DNA of 64,000 nucleotides from Cycas panzhihuaensis. Taxonomy: Eukaryota; Cycadophyta. A model generated the notes under the pieces. It was not told the origin of the DNA and searched no databases. It saw only the letters and a list, made by a program, of their open reading frames with translations. The DNA lies in the NCBI GenBank assembly GCA_023213395.1, contig CM041465.1, forward strand, positions 210,249,741 through 210,313,740. The letters are read 5' to 3'. This document shows, one piece after another, positions 22,838 through 33,144 of this stretch (its first letter is position 1; each line of letters starts with the position of its first letter). The translations under genes and the position numbers were made by a program.

Positions 22838-23271
22838 TATAACATTCTCCCTAATGCTGGCCAACTTCTACTTTACATTTTAGCCAAGTTCTTTCTTTAG
22901 AAGACCAACTTCTATTATTAATTCCATGCTTCACCTATATATAGTGTAGTCTACCCCCATTTGTAATCATCATCATGCATTTTCAAATCTATTATTTTTA
23001 GCCCTAGTTTGGACTATTCTGGGAGGACACCTTGCCTCGAAGAGGGAGCTTTCTGAGGTTATTAGTAGTTGTAAGTTTTTGATGGTTATTAATATTTCAA
23101 ATTATAATTAATTCTATGATCAATATTTTAGTGAATGCTTGGAAAACCTGTGTCTTTTATTTTTGCAAATAGTTTATATTACATGGTATATCTAGAGTTT
23201 TCTCTACAAAATAGCCTAGTCTTGTGTGCATTTTTGTCATTTTAGTGTGAATCTCTATTGGGATTCCCACA
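22838..23271 (+). repeat. 3' LTR of Gyp1
   Basis: TATAACATTCTCC...ggattcccaca, 434 bp, clearly homologous to 16861-17289. The hairpin word is ccttgcctcgaagaggg at 23030-23046. A purine-rich agagagcgggggcagtaggggact precedes it; tagag follows. Confidence 0.92.
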
Positions 23272-23276
23272 TAGAG

Positions 23277-23822
23277 CTTACCCACCTCCTTGAATTAATA
23301 GATCACTAAGGAGCAACCCTTTATACCATTTCCAAAGTTTTACCCAAGGAGGGCAGCTCGAGATAGCTAGAGCCTTGTAGGAGGTAGTGTAGGGGTATAA
23401 GAAAATCTAGGCACAGTAACCCTATTCTACCTTAGTAATAGCAACACTCATCCTCTCATTTGACTAGTCTAAGAGCCAACAAATAGTGCACCACTCAGGT
23501 GCTTGTCCCAATAAATATTGAAACAACCACTTGCAAATGGTGGAAGATGAAAGAAGACCCCCCTTAATAAAGGGGATGATGGTTGGGGTAAAAACTTTGA
23601 TCCCTTTGTTAGCAGAGGAGGTTGGGTGATTGAATGATATGTTGACTTCAACCCTTAAGGGCAATGTAGTTTTTTGTAGCCATTCCCCTAAAGGAAATAG
23701 TTTTTGCTTTTTCATCCATGGGATGGTGCAGATAATGTTCTCTCTCCAGCTTTCTTGTTGTATCATGTGTGTAATTCTTCCTATTTAATGAATCATCTTT
23801 TTGCAAGCCAAAAAAAAAAAAA
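23277..23822 (+). pseudogene. LINE 3' end and poly(A) tail
   Basis: The LINE resumes after the Gyp1 target duplication with broken coding, then a short 3' untranslated part and 13 consecutive A at 23810-23822. Immediately after, the 272-bp repeat of the host intron begins in mid-unit (compare 48365 onwards). This marks the LINE insertion point. Confidence 0.75.
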
Positions 23823-23970
23823 GAATATTATGTTTTAGCATCCATTAGACACCAAAACTATTCTAACTCCTATATTGCCAAAGATAATTGCTTGGAAGTA
23901 GAAGAATGTTTTCAAAGTGGCTTGCACCCACAAAAGCTAACAATGACTGTAGACTCATCCTAATCATCCA
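23823..23970 (+). repeat. 272-bp tandem repeat, partial copy left of O1
   Basis: Matches 48366-48518 and 48638-48790 (words ccaaaactattctaactcc, gcttgcacccacaaaagcta, actcatcctaatcatcca). It ends exactly at the O1 target duplication, so the array was split by O1 and, on its left, by the LINE. Confidence 0.85.
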
Positions 23971-24460
23971 TGCTACGTTCCTAAATTTTGAAGAAGTTGG
24001 TGAAGTTAGTTTTTAGGAAGATAAAGGAAGAATTATTTAATGTATATTTATTATGAAGTTCGTATTTTTAGGAGAGATAATTAGAAGATAGACTTAGAGA
24101 GAGAAAAAGAAGGCTACAAATAAAGGAGCCTTATTCATTTGTAAGCATCTTGGAGAATTTATTATTTAATATGGGGCTAATGGACTAATGGCATTAGGGC
24201 ACATTGTGCTAATTGGGAGGACACCCTCGCCTTGAAGAGGGCATTACTATCTGAGATGTTTCATCTAACATTTATGGTTATTATTATAATCTAATGTTAC
24301 TGCTGCAATTTCTAATATTATTTCATGGATGAGTTATTATATCTGAGTTATAGTGGAAATTTGTTGTTATGAATGTTAATCTACCATCATGAATGTTATC
24401 TAAATGGGTTTATACTGCAACTGTTAATGCTTTCTGTTATTATCAGTGAGTAATTCTACG
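23971..24460 (+). repeat. 5' LTR of O1
   Basis: Starts TGCTACGTTCCTAAATTTTG and ends near gtaattctacg. The hairpin ccctcgccttgaagaggg lies at 24224-24241, preceded by gggcacattgtgc. PBS tggtatcagagc at 24462-24473 is a perfect match to the initiator-tRNA site. Confidence 0.87.
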
Positions 24461-25628
24461 TTGGTATCAGAGCGAGGTTATCAGGCCTACACCAAGTTGC
24501 CAGTTTTACACCAGGTCAGTTCGGGAAAAACCCTAACCATATCCCATTGCGTTGAACTTTTGAAGATAAGGGTTTGTGAGAGACTATTCATGTGCCTCCG
24601 TTGGGGCGACCATATTGCCTATTATCATCTATCTATTTTAGTTCGTTGCTGGGATGAGTGAAGACGTTGCTGGATTGGTGATGTACGCTTGTTTTGTGTG
24701 TTGCCCTAAGCAACACCCTACTGCATTGCTACCTTTGTGTTCATCGAGTGATGACCATGTGCTGCCCTAATAGTGTGGTTGCATGAAGCTCTAATTCTCA
24801 GTTGTTATGTGCATTAGTGTGAATATTGTGGTTTGTTTGTACCAAGAGGAGCTAATGTTGTTACGTGGTTGTGGTTGCCCTTTTGTTGGCTTAGCTTATG
24901 TTGTGATCTATTATTTGTTGTTCCATTTCACTAAAGCTCCCATTGACCTATGTAGTTGGAGTCAAAACGTGTAGCGTGTTATTTATTTGTTAGAGAGTTA
25001 CCAACATGAAGTACTCTTATAAGCCATCACAGGAATATGTTCATGTGTAGAGAAGCCATAACAACACAATATTCTATAAGGGCAAAGAAATCATCATACG
25101 ATAGGGAATATATTACGAGGATCTATGCATTGTCCCCAATATAAAACAAGGATTCATATATCGTGCACTAAGTGATCTCATGATAAGGGGCGACTAATCA
25201 TGCTATCAATAGAGAAGTGGCACCATTACCATTCCTATGATTGCTCGCTGGCAGATGGAAACTCAATTTCATCAACGTAATAGCTTTGACTAGTCAAGGA
25301 TGCATTTCTTTTTTTTTCCTAAGGTTTTTGTTTAATTTAATTAAGTTTAATATGTGGTTGAAGTCTGCCACCCCCCCTCCACCCTCCCCTTACACACCTA
25401 AAGGCCACGTGGTTACCTAATATGACCTAGGGTTAAGTCCAAAATGGGCTTAAAAATTCTTTCATTTTATTTCGATTTTTCTAATTTTGTTTGTAAAAGG
25501 GGGTACTTGGACGTTTTTGTCTGTAACTCCTATTGTAGGTACTAAATTCCATATTCGTCTAATTCATTGGAATCCTAACTTATACATGATCAATTTGAGT
25601 GGTCATATAGTACAATTTTGGCCAATGC
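24461..25628 (+). other. O1 leader
   Basis: Begins with the PBS. About 1.15 kb with no recognisable gene; the last part (25480-25630) matches the leader of B (11740-11870), including the c.tccacc.tcccct pyrimidine tract near 25370. Confidence 0.7.
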
Positions 25629-26280
25629 ATGGTATTGATTTTAATCCTTGAATTCACAACTCTTGTTGACAAAGAAAAAATAGGGAACTTAGAGAAATTA
25701 CTACGAAGGTTCCACTTAATGGAAAAACTTCAGAAATTCTCCTTCAAAGGAAGCATGATGGGCACACAATGGCTACAACATGTCGAATTGTATTATGGAT
25801 TCTCACAAGATATAGAATTTGATATTTATAGACCTTATATTCAATGTTTCTTGATAGGAGAAGCTCTTGATTGGTTTATTGCCATAGCAGATCAATATCA
25901 CTGCTTGATCGGTTTTGGTTTCAAGCTTCATTCCAACTAGTTGCTAAGCCATGGACGCAAGCGCATGAGAAAATTAAAGAGGTCAAAGAAGCAGAGCAAG
26001 AAGACAAACACATGGAAGAAGAGGAAAAGCAAACCATTAATGAGGAGATCCAAGAATCTTTGTAGGAACATGAAGGGGAACTTGTTCAAAGGGAACAACA
26101 CAACAACATTGAAGACACAAAGCAAGTAAAAATGATGACTGATTATCTGGTAGAAAAGTCTAATGAAATGCTAGTTGAGGTCAAGGAGTAGCGATTGAGA
26201 GAGATAGAAGCATCAGAAAAAGAACCTAGGCACGTTGCAGAAGAAACTCGTCAACCAAGCAAATCCCTCAAGGTACTTAA
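25629..26280 (+). pseudogene. O1 gag-like remnant
   Basis: An open frame of 103 codons carries LMEKLQKFSFKGSMMGTQW, ELYYGFSQDIEFDIYRPYIQ and GEALDWFI, then a frame change into a long charged region (AHEKIKEVKEAEQEDKHMEEE, later DTKQVKMMTDYLVE), probably coiled coil. It resembles the capsid part of plant gypsy gag. No zinc knuckle or protease follows. Confidence 0.65.
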
Positions 26281-26704
26281 CATGATTCTTAATCTTGTTT
26301 TGCACATGCACAATTTCATTTGGTAGTTTCATCTATCCTCTCTTATTTCCATGCTCAATAATCGTAGAGAAACCCTCTCCCCCTTATCCCATAGCTATCC
26401 AAACTCCTAAATCCCTCAACTCCAAGTTTTGCAATCCCCCTTTACAACCTTAGTTCAATTCTCTACTTGCATGTTTCTTTGTCCCCTAGAGACCTTCCTC
26501 AATAGGATCTTCTAAACATTCTATCCTCACTTCATCAGGTTTCATCTACTAGTATAATGATTACCCCTTACAAAAACTCATCTTATCTGTTCTGACCTCC
26601 CATAATGCTATACCACCAACACTGTTTTTTACCATTAAATCCTTCGTACAATTTTGCCCCCATTTTTGAACACCCATTAAAATATTTATCCCATAAAGAA
26701 TCTA
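26281..26704 (+). other. O1 ORF-X, first part
   Basis: Same position and sequence as 12488-12960 in B: ISFGSFIYPL and PSPPYPI are readable, with frame breaks. It is cut at 26704 by N; its continuation is 47178-47495. Confidence 0.45.
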
Positions 26705-26995
26705 TGTAGCATTCCTAAATGAAGATGAAGTTGGTTTTTTAATATAGGAAGAATTATTATTTAATTATATTTATTATGAAGTTGATTATTTTTTTTTTGA
26801 GAGAGAGTTAGGAGTTAGTTTTAGATAGAGAAATAAAGGCTATAAATAGAGAAGCCTTATTCATTTGTATTCATCTTTAGAGAATTAGATATTTTAGATC
26901 TGGGCTAATGGCCTAGAGATATTAGGGCACTTTGTGCCATTTTGGGAGGAAACCCTCGTCTGGAAGAGATCAAGATACTGTTGTTATTTTATCTA
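26705..26995 (+). repeat. Truncated 5' LTR of N
   Basis: TGTAGCATTCCTAAATGAAG start, TATA box ggctataaatagagaag near 26830, hairpin region ccctcgtctggaagag near 26951. At about 26995 it jumps into leader sequence matching 11170 in B, so the LTR 3' part and PBS were deleted. Confidence 0.85.
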
Positions 26996-27450
26996 GTTTT
27001 GGAGTGAAATTGTGAAAATTATAGGGAATTTAATTTTGGCCTACTGTTTGTCACTATTTTTAGGGCCTAAAATCTATTACTATAAGTTCAAAACGGTCAT
27101 AACTTTTTCTATAGATGTCTAACTAACTTCAATTTGTTTTTTTTGAATCTATGCGTCTCAGCGTCTACTTTCTGTTGGAAGTGGTTTCAGATCTATCAGA
27201 TATTTAAGTAAAAAGTTATTAGCATTTTAGTAATAGCTTGTGTTGACAAGGAAAATGGACTCATAATTTTTTGATCGTGATGAAGGCATTAATGTCAATA
27301 AATAGCTACAAATGGTTGAATAACTGAATGATTTCACAAATGATACTAACATGGAAGAATATGGAGTATATATGGAACTTCTCTTACAAGGGAAAGCTCT
27401 TGATTGGTTCATTAACTGGTCTAGCAACCCAAAAATATTTAGTGATTGGG
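26996..27450 (+). pseudogene. N leader and gag fragment
   Basis: Leader-like sequence, then MEEYGVYMELLLQGKALDWF and INWSSNPKIFSDW at 27350-27450, equivalent to GEALDWFI in O1. It is cut by G1 right after KIFSDW; the remaining gag-like tail resumes at 45192. Confidence 0.65.
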
Positions 27451-27589
27451 TGATGTGAGGACATCAAGAGGAGAGTGGGAGAGACATAGAGAGAAAGAAC
27501 ACCGAGATGGAAGAATGCAAGACTTTAAAGTGAGTATTCCATTGAATCCTTCAAGTATATATACATAAGTGAGAGATTCACATGATGGA
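27451..27589 (-). repeat. G1 3' LTR, left part (split by C1)
   Basis: Plus strand starts TGATGTGAGGACATC and matches 44942-45070 (words ggaagaatgcaagactt, gtgagagat). It is interrupted at 27590 by C1 and resumes at 33145. Confidence 0.88.
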
Positions 27590-28181
27590 TGTTAGAATGG
27601 GCTTAAAGCCTCATAGGTCCAAGATTTTTAATAAAAGCACAATACCATAAATGCATTAAGCACAAGTAACAAAGAACTTCAAAGAATTCAAAGAATTCAA
27701 AGGACTCAAAGAGAAATAGGAGCAAGAACACAATACCAAAGATGAGGTGTTGGAATTAGTCCAACAACCAAAGAATGCCGTCAGCTTGATTAGCAAACTG
27801 ATAGAATAACAATGAGCTCCAACTCTTGAATGAGCAACAATGAGGAATAGGTCTCATTATATAGAATGAGATGAGAGACCTAAGGTCTTGGATGTTTGAC
27901 AAGTGTCAAACATCCAAGATACATGCCTTGGATGATTGACATGTGTCCCTTTGGAAGCTCTTGTGTGAGCAAAAGTGCAATGGGGTCATTTGACCCTCAA
28001 GTTACATAAGTGACAACCTTGTATCACTAGTCATAAAGTGGGTGTGTACTTTATCACTTAAGTGATAAAGTCACCCCTAAAGTACAAAAGTGCACATGAG
28101 CATTAAAGTGCACACATAATACAAAAATAGAAAGTACATAAGCTTAACATATAAACATAAGGTAAAACATAAGGTTTAACA
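27590..28181 (-). repeat. C1 3' LTR
   Basis: Minus strand TGTTAAACC...CATTCTAACA. On the right edge, acccccccctta gives a minus polypurine tract AAGGGGGGG. It contains a 15-bp-arm hairpin (27887-27918) and a 24-bp perfect palindrome (28048-28071). Confidence 0.94.
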
Positions 28182-28224
28182 CCCCCCCTTATTGTTTATA
28201 ATGTTAAGTCGGACCCCTAGACCA

Positions 28225-28755
28225 TCTCTAAATTTTACAAATTTGTCTCTACCAAGTGGCTTGGTAAAGATATCTGTCGTCTGCTGCTCCGTTGGTCGAT
28301 ATTGAAGAGTGATCTCACCATCGTATGCGTGCTCACGATGAAATGGTGGTGAACTTCAATATGTTTGGTCCGTGCATGGAAGACTGGATTCTTAGTTAGC
28401 TTGAGGACACTCTGATTGTCACAATGAATACTAGTCGGCTGCTCCTATTGAAAACCAAGCTCACCAAGAATCTGTCGAAGCCAGATAGCCTCATGAAGTC
28501 GCTACCGATTGCAGCTTTGTACTCTGCTTCAGTGGAGGACAAGGTAACATTTGGTTGCTTCTTGCAACTCCATGAAACAGCTGCTGAACCAAGGGTAAAA
28601 CAGTAACCCGAGGTTGACTTCTTGCTATCCTGGCATCCTGCCCAATCAGAATCAGAGAACCCCTCCAAAGTGAAGTTCTCATTGTGTGCATACTCAAGTC
28701 CAAGCTGCAATGTAACTTTTATGTACTTGAGTATGCGTTTTGCTGCTTTCCAATG
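28225..28755 (-). pseudogene. C1 RNase H
   Basis: Minus strand: LQLGLEYAHNENFTLEGFSD, SDWAGCQDSKKSTSGYC, SWSCKKQPNVTLSSTEAEYK, then after a frameshift near 28500 NPVFHARTKHIEVHHHF and YRPTEQQTTDIFTKPLG. These are the usual copia RNase H motifs with catalytic D (SDSDW) and E (STEAEY). A TAG stop separates it from RT at 28756. Only few mutations, in line with the young LTRs. Confidence 0.9.
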
Positions 28756-29790
28756 CTACTGATTGGGTTGAGACATGAAACGAGAGCAAATCCCAACTGC
28801 AAATGAAATATCTGGATGAGTGTTGGTGAGATATATCAAGCTACCAATCAATTGTCGATAAAGAGTGGGATCCGCTGGTTCAACTTCCTCATTAAGAGTA
28901 AGCTTGGAGCCGTTCTCCATGGGCGTAGGCGCCGTCTTGTAGTCATGCATCCTGAATCTCTGCAAGATGTCCCAAGAATATTTTGCTTGGGAAATGAAGA
29001 TATAGCCTGGCTGTTGCCATACCTCAAAGCCTAAAAAATAATGGAGAAGTGCAAGATCAGTCATTTCGAAACTTCTCTTCAAATCATCCTGGAGAACATT
29101 GATGAGCTTAGTGTCATCACCAGTGATCACTAAGTCATCTACATACAAGGCAATATAAATGACACAGTGTTGTTCATGTTTGATATACAAGTTAGCATCT
29201 GATGTAGATCGATGAAACCCATGTCTCAAAAAGTATTCATCGATTTTTGCATACCATGCCCTAGGAGCTTGTTTCAAGCCATACAAAGCCTTCTTGAGGC
29301 AACATACCAAATGCTCCTTGCCTTGTTCTTTGTAACCAAGAGGTTGCTCCAAGTATACCTCCTCTTGAAGATCGCTGATGAGAAAGGCGCTCTTCACGTC
29401 CATCTGATACACTGGCCATTTGCATTGTGCAGTTAAGGCCATGAGGAGTTTGATGGTATTCATGTTTGCCATTGGTGCAAAGGTCTCCTCATAATCAATT
29501 CCTTCCTTTTGTTTGAATCCCTTTGCTACGAGTCGTGCCTTCTGACGCTTGAGTGTCCCATCAGAATGAAATTTGGTCTTGTAGACCCATTTACAACTGA
29601 TTGCCTGTTTGTGTGGAGGCAATTCGACCAAGTCCCATGTACCATTCTTGTGAATGGAGTGGATCTCCTCATCCATGGCAGCTTTCCAACTATCATTTTG
29701 TGAAGCCTCTTCAAAAGTAGAAGGCTCATCAATAGAAAGCACTTGGTGTTGATGGTTCTTCATTATCCTTAGCATAAATTTGCTCTTCTT
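28756..29790 (-). CDS. C1 reverse transcriptase
   Basis: About 345 codons stay open. Motifs in order: WKAAMDEEIHSIHKNGTWDL, VAKGFKQKEGIDYEETFAP, VYQMDVKSAFLISDLQEEVY, LKKALYGLKQAPRAWY and the catalytic IALYVDDLVITGDD, then LIGSLIYLTNTHPDISFAVG and SRFMSQPNQ before a stop. This copies copia RNA into DNA. It normally forms one polyprotein with integrase; here it is joined to gag by a deletion near 29745, in a different frame from gag. Confidence 0.93.
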   Translation of the reverse strand, partial: KKSKFMLRIMKNHQHQVLSIDEPSTFEEASQNDSWKAAMDEEIHSIHKNGTWDLVELPPHKQAISCKWVYKTKFHSDGTLKRQKARLVAKGFKQKEGIDYEETFAPMANMNTIKLLMALTAQCKWPVYQMDVKSAFLISDLQEEVYLEQPLGYKEQGKEHLVCCLKKALYGLKQAPRAWYAKIDEYFLRHGFHRSTSDANLYIKHEQHCVIYIALYVDDLVITGDDTKLINVLQDDLKRSFEMTDLALLHYFLGFEVWQQPGYIFISQAKYSWDILQRFRMHDYKTAPTPMENGSKLTLNEEVEPADPTLYRQLIGSLIYLTNTHPDISFAVGICSRFMSQPNQ

Positions 29791-30367
29791 GAAGCAATAA
29801 GCTTTCAAGTTCATTGAATGTCATTTGCTTTAGTGAACCATCTCGTGTGGTTGATGATATAAAGCCGTTGTAGTCCTTTGGCAATGCCTTTGTGATGGAT
29901 GTGATGATTTCATCCCTTGTAGCAGGACTACCTAAAGTATTCAATTCATTACAAACCTCCTTAATGGAGGACAAGAATGCCGACATTGGCTTTACAAATT
30001 TGATATAATACAATTTGGCTTTTATCATCAAAATGCAAGCTTCATCTCGCCTTTCATACAGAGAGGACAATATGTCCCAAGCTTCTTTAGAAGATTTTGC
30101 AGAAGAGATATTCTAATCTACATGTACATCCACAATCATATGAATAAATGCCAAAGTAATTTCGTCTTTGGCCTCCCAAGCAGCAACACGTTCATAATCA
30201 ACTTGAATTTCATCATCAACAAGTGCAGGATTCGGGATTCTTCCAGAAACATATCCCCAAAATTCATTCATTATCAAGAGATTTTGTGTGATTCTTTTCC
30301 ATTCTTGATAATTTGCTTGTCCTGTTAGCCTTATGGTGCATGCATTGAGCATGTTTATGGCAGCCAT
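29729..30367 (-). pseudogene. C1 gag (one stop)
   Basis: Starts MAAINMLNACTIRLTGQANY with QEWKRITQNLL, then AAWEAKDEITLAFIHMIVD, a TAG stop at about 30113, and KSSKEAWDILSSLYERRDEA, YYIKFVKPMSAFLSSIKEV, LPKDYNGFISS and FNELESLLLQEEQIY. This is a UBN2-type copia gag, which forms the virus-like particle in the cytoplasm. The C-terminal zinc knuckle is missing; the frame runs on 12 codons past the deletion point and stops. Confidence 0.9.
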
Positions 30368-32533
30368 CTTTCCACTTGTTTAAAAGCTAACAAATAACTT
30401 GGTAACTTCAAAGCTTTGTCGCTTAAGTTCCACCTTTTAACAACACCACCAGTCCTGATTTTACAAGAAGATCCAACAATTGGTGGAGTGATGAGGGGTG
30501 GAGGACGTCGGCTATTGAGTTGGTCCAAAGTTAAGTGTAGCAGAGGCAAGGATTCAACCTTTTTCGAGCCTCTCCAGCCAGATTTTAAATTCACTTTTAG
30601 ACAAATTTTAAGTGAATTTTTAAAGTCCTTTTACTTGGATTTTGATGCTATGCCTTTTAGCTTACAAGTACATGAGAGAATGAGCACTTTTATTAAGTGA
30701 TTTTTAAGTGCTTTGTGATCCAAGTAAAATGCTTTGAATGCTTGAGTACAATAATGTAAGCACTTTGAGTACTTAGTGAAAGAAAGATGATGCAAAAAAC
30801 CTTTGATGAAGATAACAGAAGTGGGTTCTTTTTAACCCTCCAAATCCGATGTAGTGAAAAAGCCACTAGCCAAGTGTACTCAAAGTGCTCCAAAGCCAAA
30901 ACGAACTCGAAGTAGTAGTTGTTGAGACTTTAAAATAGTCTCAACAATCCAACAAAAAAAATGTGATTTTATTAAGTGTTAAATTCAACCTTCTTCTTGA
31001 GCTTTTTGAAGGCTAAGGTCACCACGCAAGGTGCCAAAATGAACTGAAATGGTGATGTTTCTCACCTTTACAATGTGAATATGCCTTTTTGATCACTTTA
31101 TTTAAGCTCAAAATGCTTTAATAGCATTAAACAATGTGCTAAATGAGCTTAAAGAGGCATAAGATAAATGCTGAAAATCAACTTTTTTTGAAATTTTGCC
31201 TCATTAGAACACCTCGCAGGGAGTCTTTTTAGGCCTTTAAATCATGCAACATTGAACTTCAATAAGAGGAGAATGACTTGGCATGTGTCATTTGTTGAGT
31301 CCTCTTTCCATCAAGGAGATTTTAATTGACTTAAGTACAAAAGAAGTACTTTAGTGAGCCAAAGAAACTTTTAAAAAAATGAGATTAAATCTCATTAAAA
31401 AGAATCTTAAAGTATTTAAGGCTTTATTGATACCTTAAATCTTGAAATGGTTGAGCCTTATATAGCATCAAAGAGCATTAAGCCCCCCCTTTGCTCAGAA
31501 ATTCTCTAAGATATATAAAAAACTCTTAATCCTTGATTAATAAAAAAAAAGTTCTTTAAAAAAAAACCTTTAGAGAAATAGCCTTTGATTAAAAAGAGAA
31601 TATGTTTGGCATATGCCAATTTGCATATTCTAAGATTATGAAGCCCAACAAAGAAAAAATTGATTTATATTAGAAATCGATCGCGCGGCTCTTTTTTTTG
31701 CGCGGACTGTTTTTGATTTGCTGTCGATGGCCGTGCGGGCCCCACCGTGCTCAGATTTACGGGCTTTTGCGGGCCCCACCGAGTGTGCTGCCGACCGTGC
31801 GGGGTGTGTCTCCCCGTGCATGAGCCGTGCAGGCCCGTCCACCTTTCGGAAGGTTCTGGAAGGTTCTCCCGCGTCTGCAGGTTTCTCTGCGCGTGCTTCG
31901 TGAGACCAGTGCGGGTCTATCTTTAACTCCCGTGCGTCCTTTCTTCTCTCCGTGCAGAGTTCCGGAACGGATCCCTTTCCGTCCATTTGGACGCAAGTGC
32001 GAGCAGCGGGGTTTAGAACCCTTCTCCGTGCGGGTTGCAGGTCCACGGCTCCACGTGAGCAGATGCTACGTCTCCTCTGAGTCTTCCCGTGCAGGGTTTT
32101 GGCTCTCAGCCGTCCTCTCTCCCGCAGACCAAAGATGAGGTACAAAAGTGCAGCCAGACACAGCAATCAGCCAGAGAGTCCTTCTAGGACAGAGCAAAAG
32201 TGAGGTGCAATAGCCTTTAGAAAGGATGATCTGGGTTTTGTATTTGCCTTCTGTGTGCAGGTGCAGTCCCCTTTAGTGGGCAGAGGACAGGCAGAACAGA
32301 GGCTCTTTCTTGGCAGGCTCCCCTTGGCAAGTGCAGGGACAGAATGTATGTCCTTAGTGAGGCTTCAATATGCAGGCAGAGTACAGCACAAAAGTGCAAG
32401 AAAATTCCAAGAAATGGACCAAGAAAGGACAGAATTAAATGCTAAAATCACCCAAGAAAATTCCAAGAAATGGACCAAGAAGGGAAAGTATTAAAGCTAA
32501 CAAATCAAAGCTCAATATAAAAGATTTCCATAA
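30368..32533 (-). other. C1 leader, with GC-rich block 31680-32140
   Basis: A 2.1-kb leader between PBS and gag, unusually long for copia. Outer parts are AT-rich. The block 31680-32140 is GC- and CpG-rich and repeats (C/T)GCACGG on the minus strand about nine times, for example CCTGCACGGGAAG and CCCGCACGG. A minus-strand frame of 176 codons (32166-31636) spans it; it is Arg/Ala-rich, matches no family I know, and may be open only because of base composition. Confidence 0.7.
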
Positions 32534-32545
32534 GCTCTGATACCA
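32534..32545 (-). other. C1 primer-binding site
   Basis: gctctgatacca on the plus strand is a perfect minus-strand TGGTATCAGAGC, two bases from the 5' LTR. Confidence 0.95.
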
Positions 32546-32547
32546 AT

Positions 32548-33139
32548 TGTTAGAATGGGCTTAAAGCCTCATAGGTCCAAGATCTTTAATAAAAGCACAA
32601 TACCATAAATGCATTAAGCATAAGTAACAAAGAACTTCAAAGAATTCAAAGAATTCAAAGGACTCAAAGAGAAATAGGAGCAAGAACACAATACCAAAGA
32701 TGAGGTGTTGGAATTAGTCCAACAACCAAAGAATGCCTTCAGCTTGATTAGCAAACTGATAGAATAACAATGAGCTCCAACTCTTGAATGAGCAACAATG
32801 AGGAATAGGTCTCATTATATAGAATGAGATGAGAGACCTAAGGTCTTGGATGTTTGACAAGTGTCAAACATCCAAGATACATGCCTTGGATGATTGACAT
32901 GTGTCCCTTTGGAAGCTCTTGTGTGAGCAAAAGTGCAATGGGGTCATTTGACCCTCAAGTTACATAAGTGACAACATTGTGTCACTAGTCATAAAGTGGG
33001 TGTGTACTTTATCACTTAAGTGATAAAGTCACCCCTAAAGTACAAAAGTGCACATGAGCATTAAAGTGCACACATAATACAAAAATAGAAAGTACATAAG
33101 CTTAACATATAAATATAAGGTAAAACATAAGGTTTAACA
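32548..33139 (-). repeat. C1 5' LTR
   Basis: 592 bp, about six mismatches to 27590-28181. The hairpin is at 32845-32876 and the 24-bp palindrome at 33006-33029. ataga follows, then the G1 LTR resumes. Confidence 0.94.
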
Positions 33140-33144
33140 ATAGA

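Larger units (their letters stand above)
16861..23271 (+). mobile_element. Structurally complete Ty3/gypsy chromovirus-type element Gyp1
   Basis: 6.4-kb element with LTRs 16861-17289 and 22838-23271, PBS, gag, protease, RT, RNase H, integrase and a GPY/F plus chromodomain tail in normal order. Both flanks carry the identical 5-bp target duplication tagag (16856-16860 and 23272-23276). All domains contain stops or frameshifts. A 1.2-kb composite insertion lies at 18102-19277. The host site is the LINE C-terminal region. Confidence 0.93.
8600..23822 (+). mobile_element. Plant L1-type LINE, interrupted by two LTR elements
   Basis: A non-LTR retrotransposon with ORF1 (about 8660-9640), an AP-like endonuclease (9734-10520), reverse transcriptase (about 14119-15660), a C-terminal region (to 16860, resuming 23277) and a 13-A tail at 23810-23822. 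It is split at 10533/14114 by a gag-only LTR element and at 16860/23277 by a complete gypsy element. Removing them gives about 5.2 kb, a normal LINE length. Many stops make it inactive. The exact 5' end and target duplication were not found. Confidence 0.85.
27590..33139 (-). mobile_element. Young, internally deleted Ty1/copia element C1, nested in G1
   Basis: Two 592-bp LTRs (27590-28181, 32548-33139) with about six mismatches by eye (near 99% identity); target duplication atgga (27585-27589) / ataga (33140-33144) in the G1 LTR. The minus strand carries PBS, a 2.1-kb leader with a GC-rich block, gag, RT and RNase H. Knuckle, protease and integrase are missing, so C1 must have relied on a helper such as a C2-like element. 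Confidence 0.94.

Noticed and set aside
31636-32166. 176-codon minus-strand frame in the C1 leader as a new gene
   Set aside because: It lies in GC-rich DNA where stops are rare, has low-complexity Arg/Ala composition, and two overlapping frames are also open. I keep the block as a finding but not the protein.
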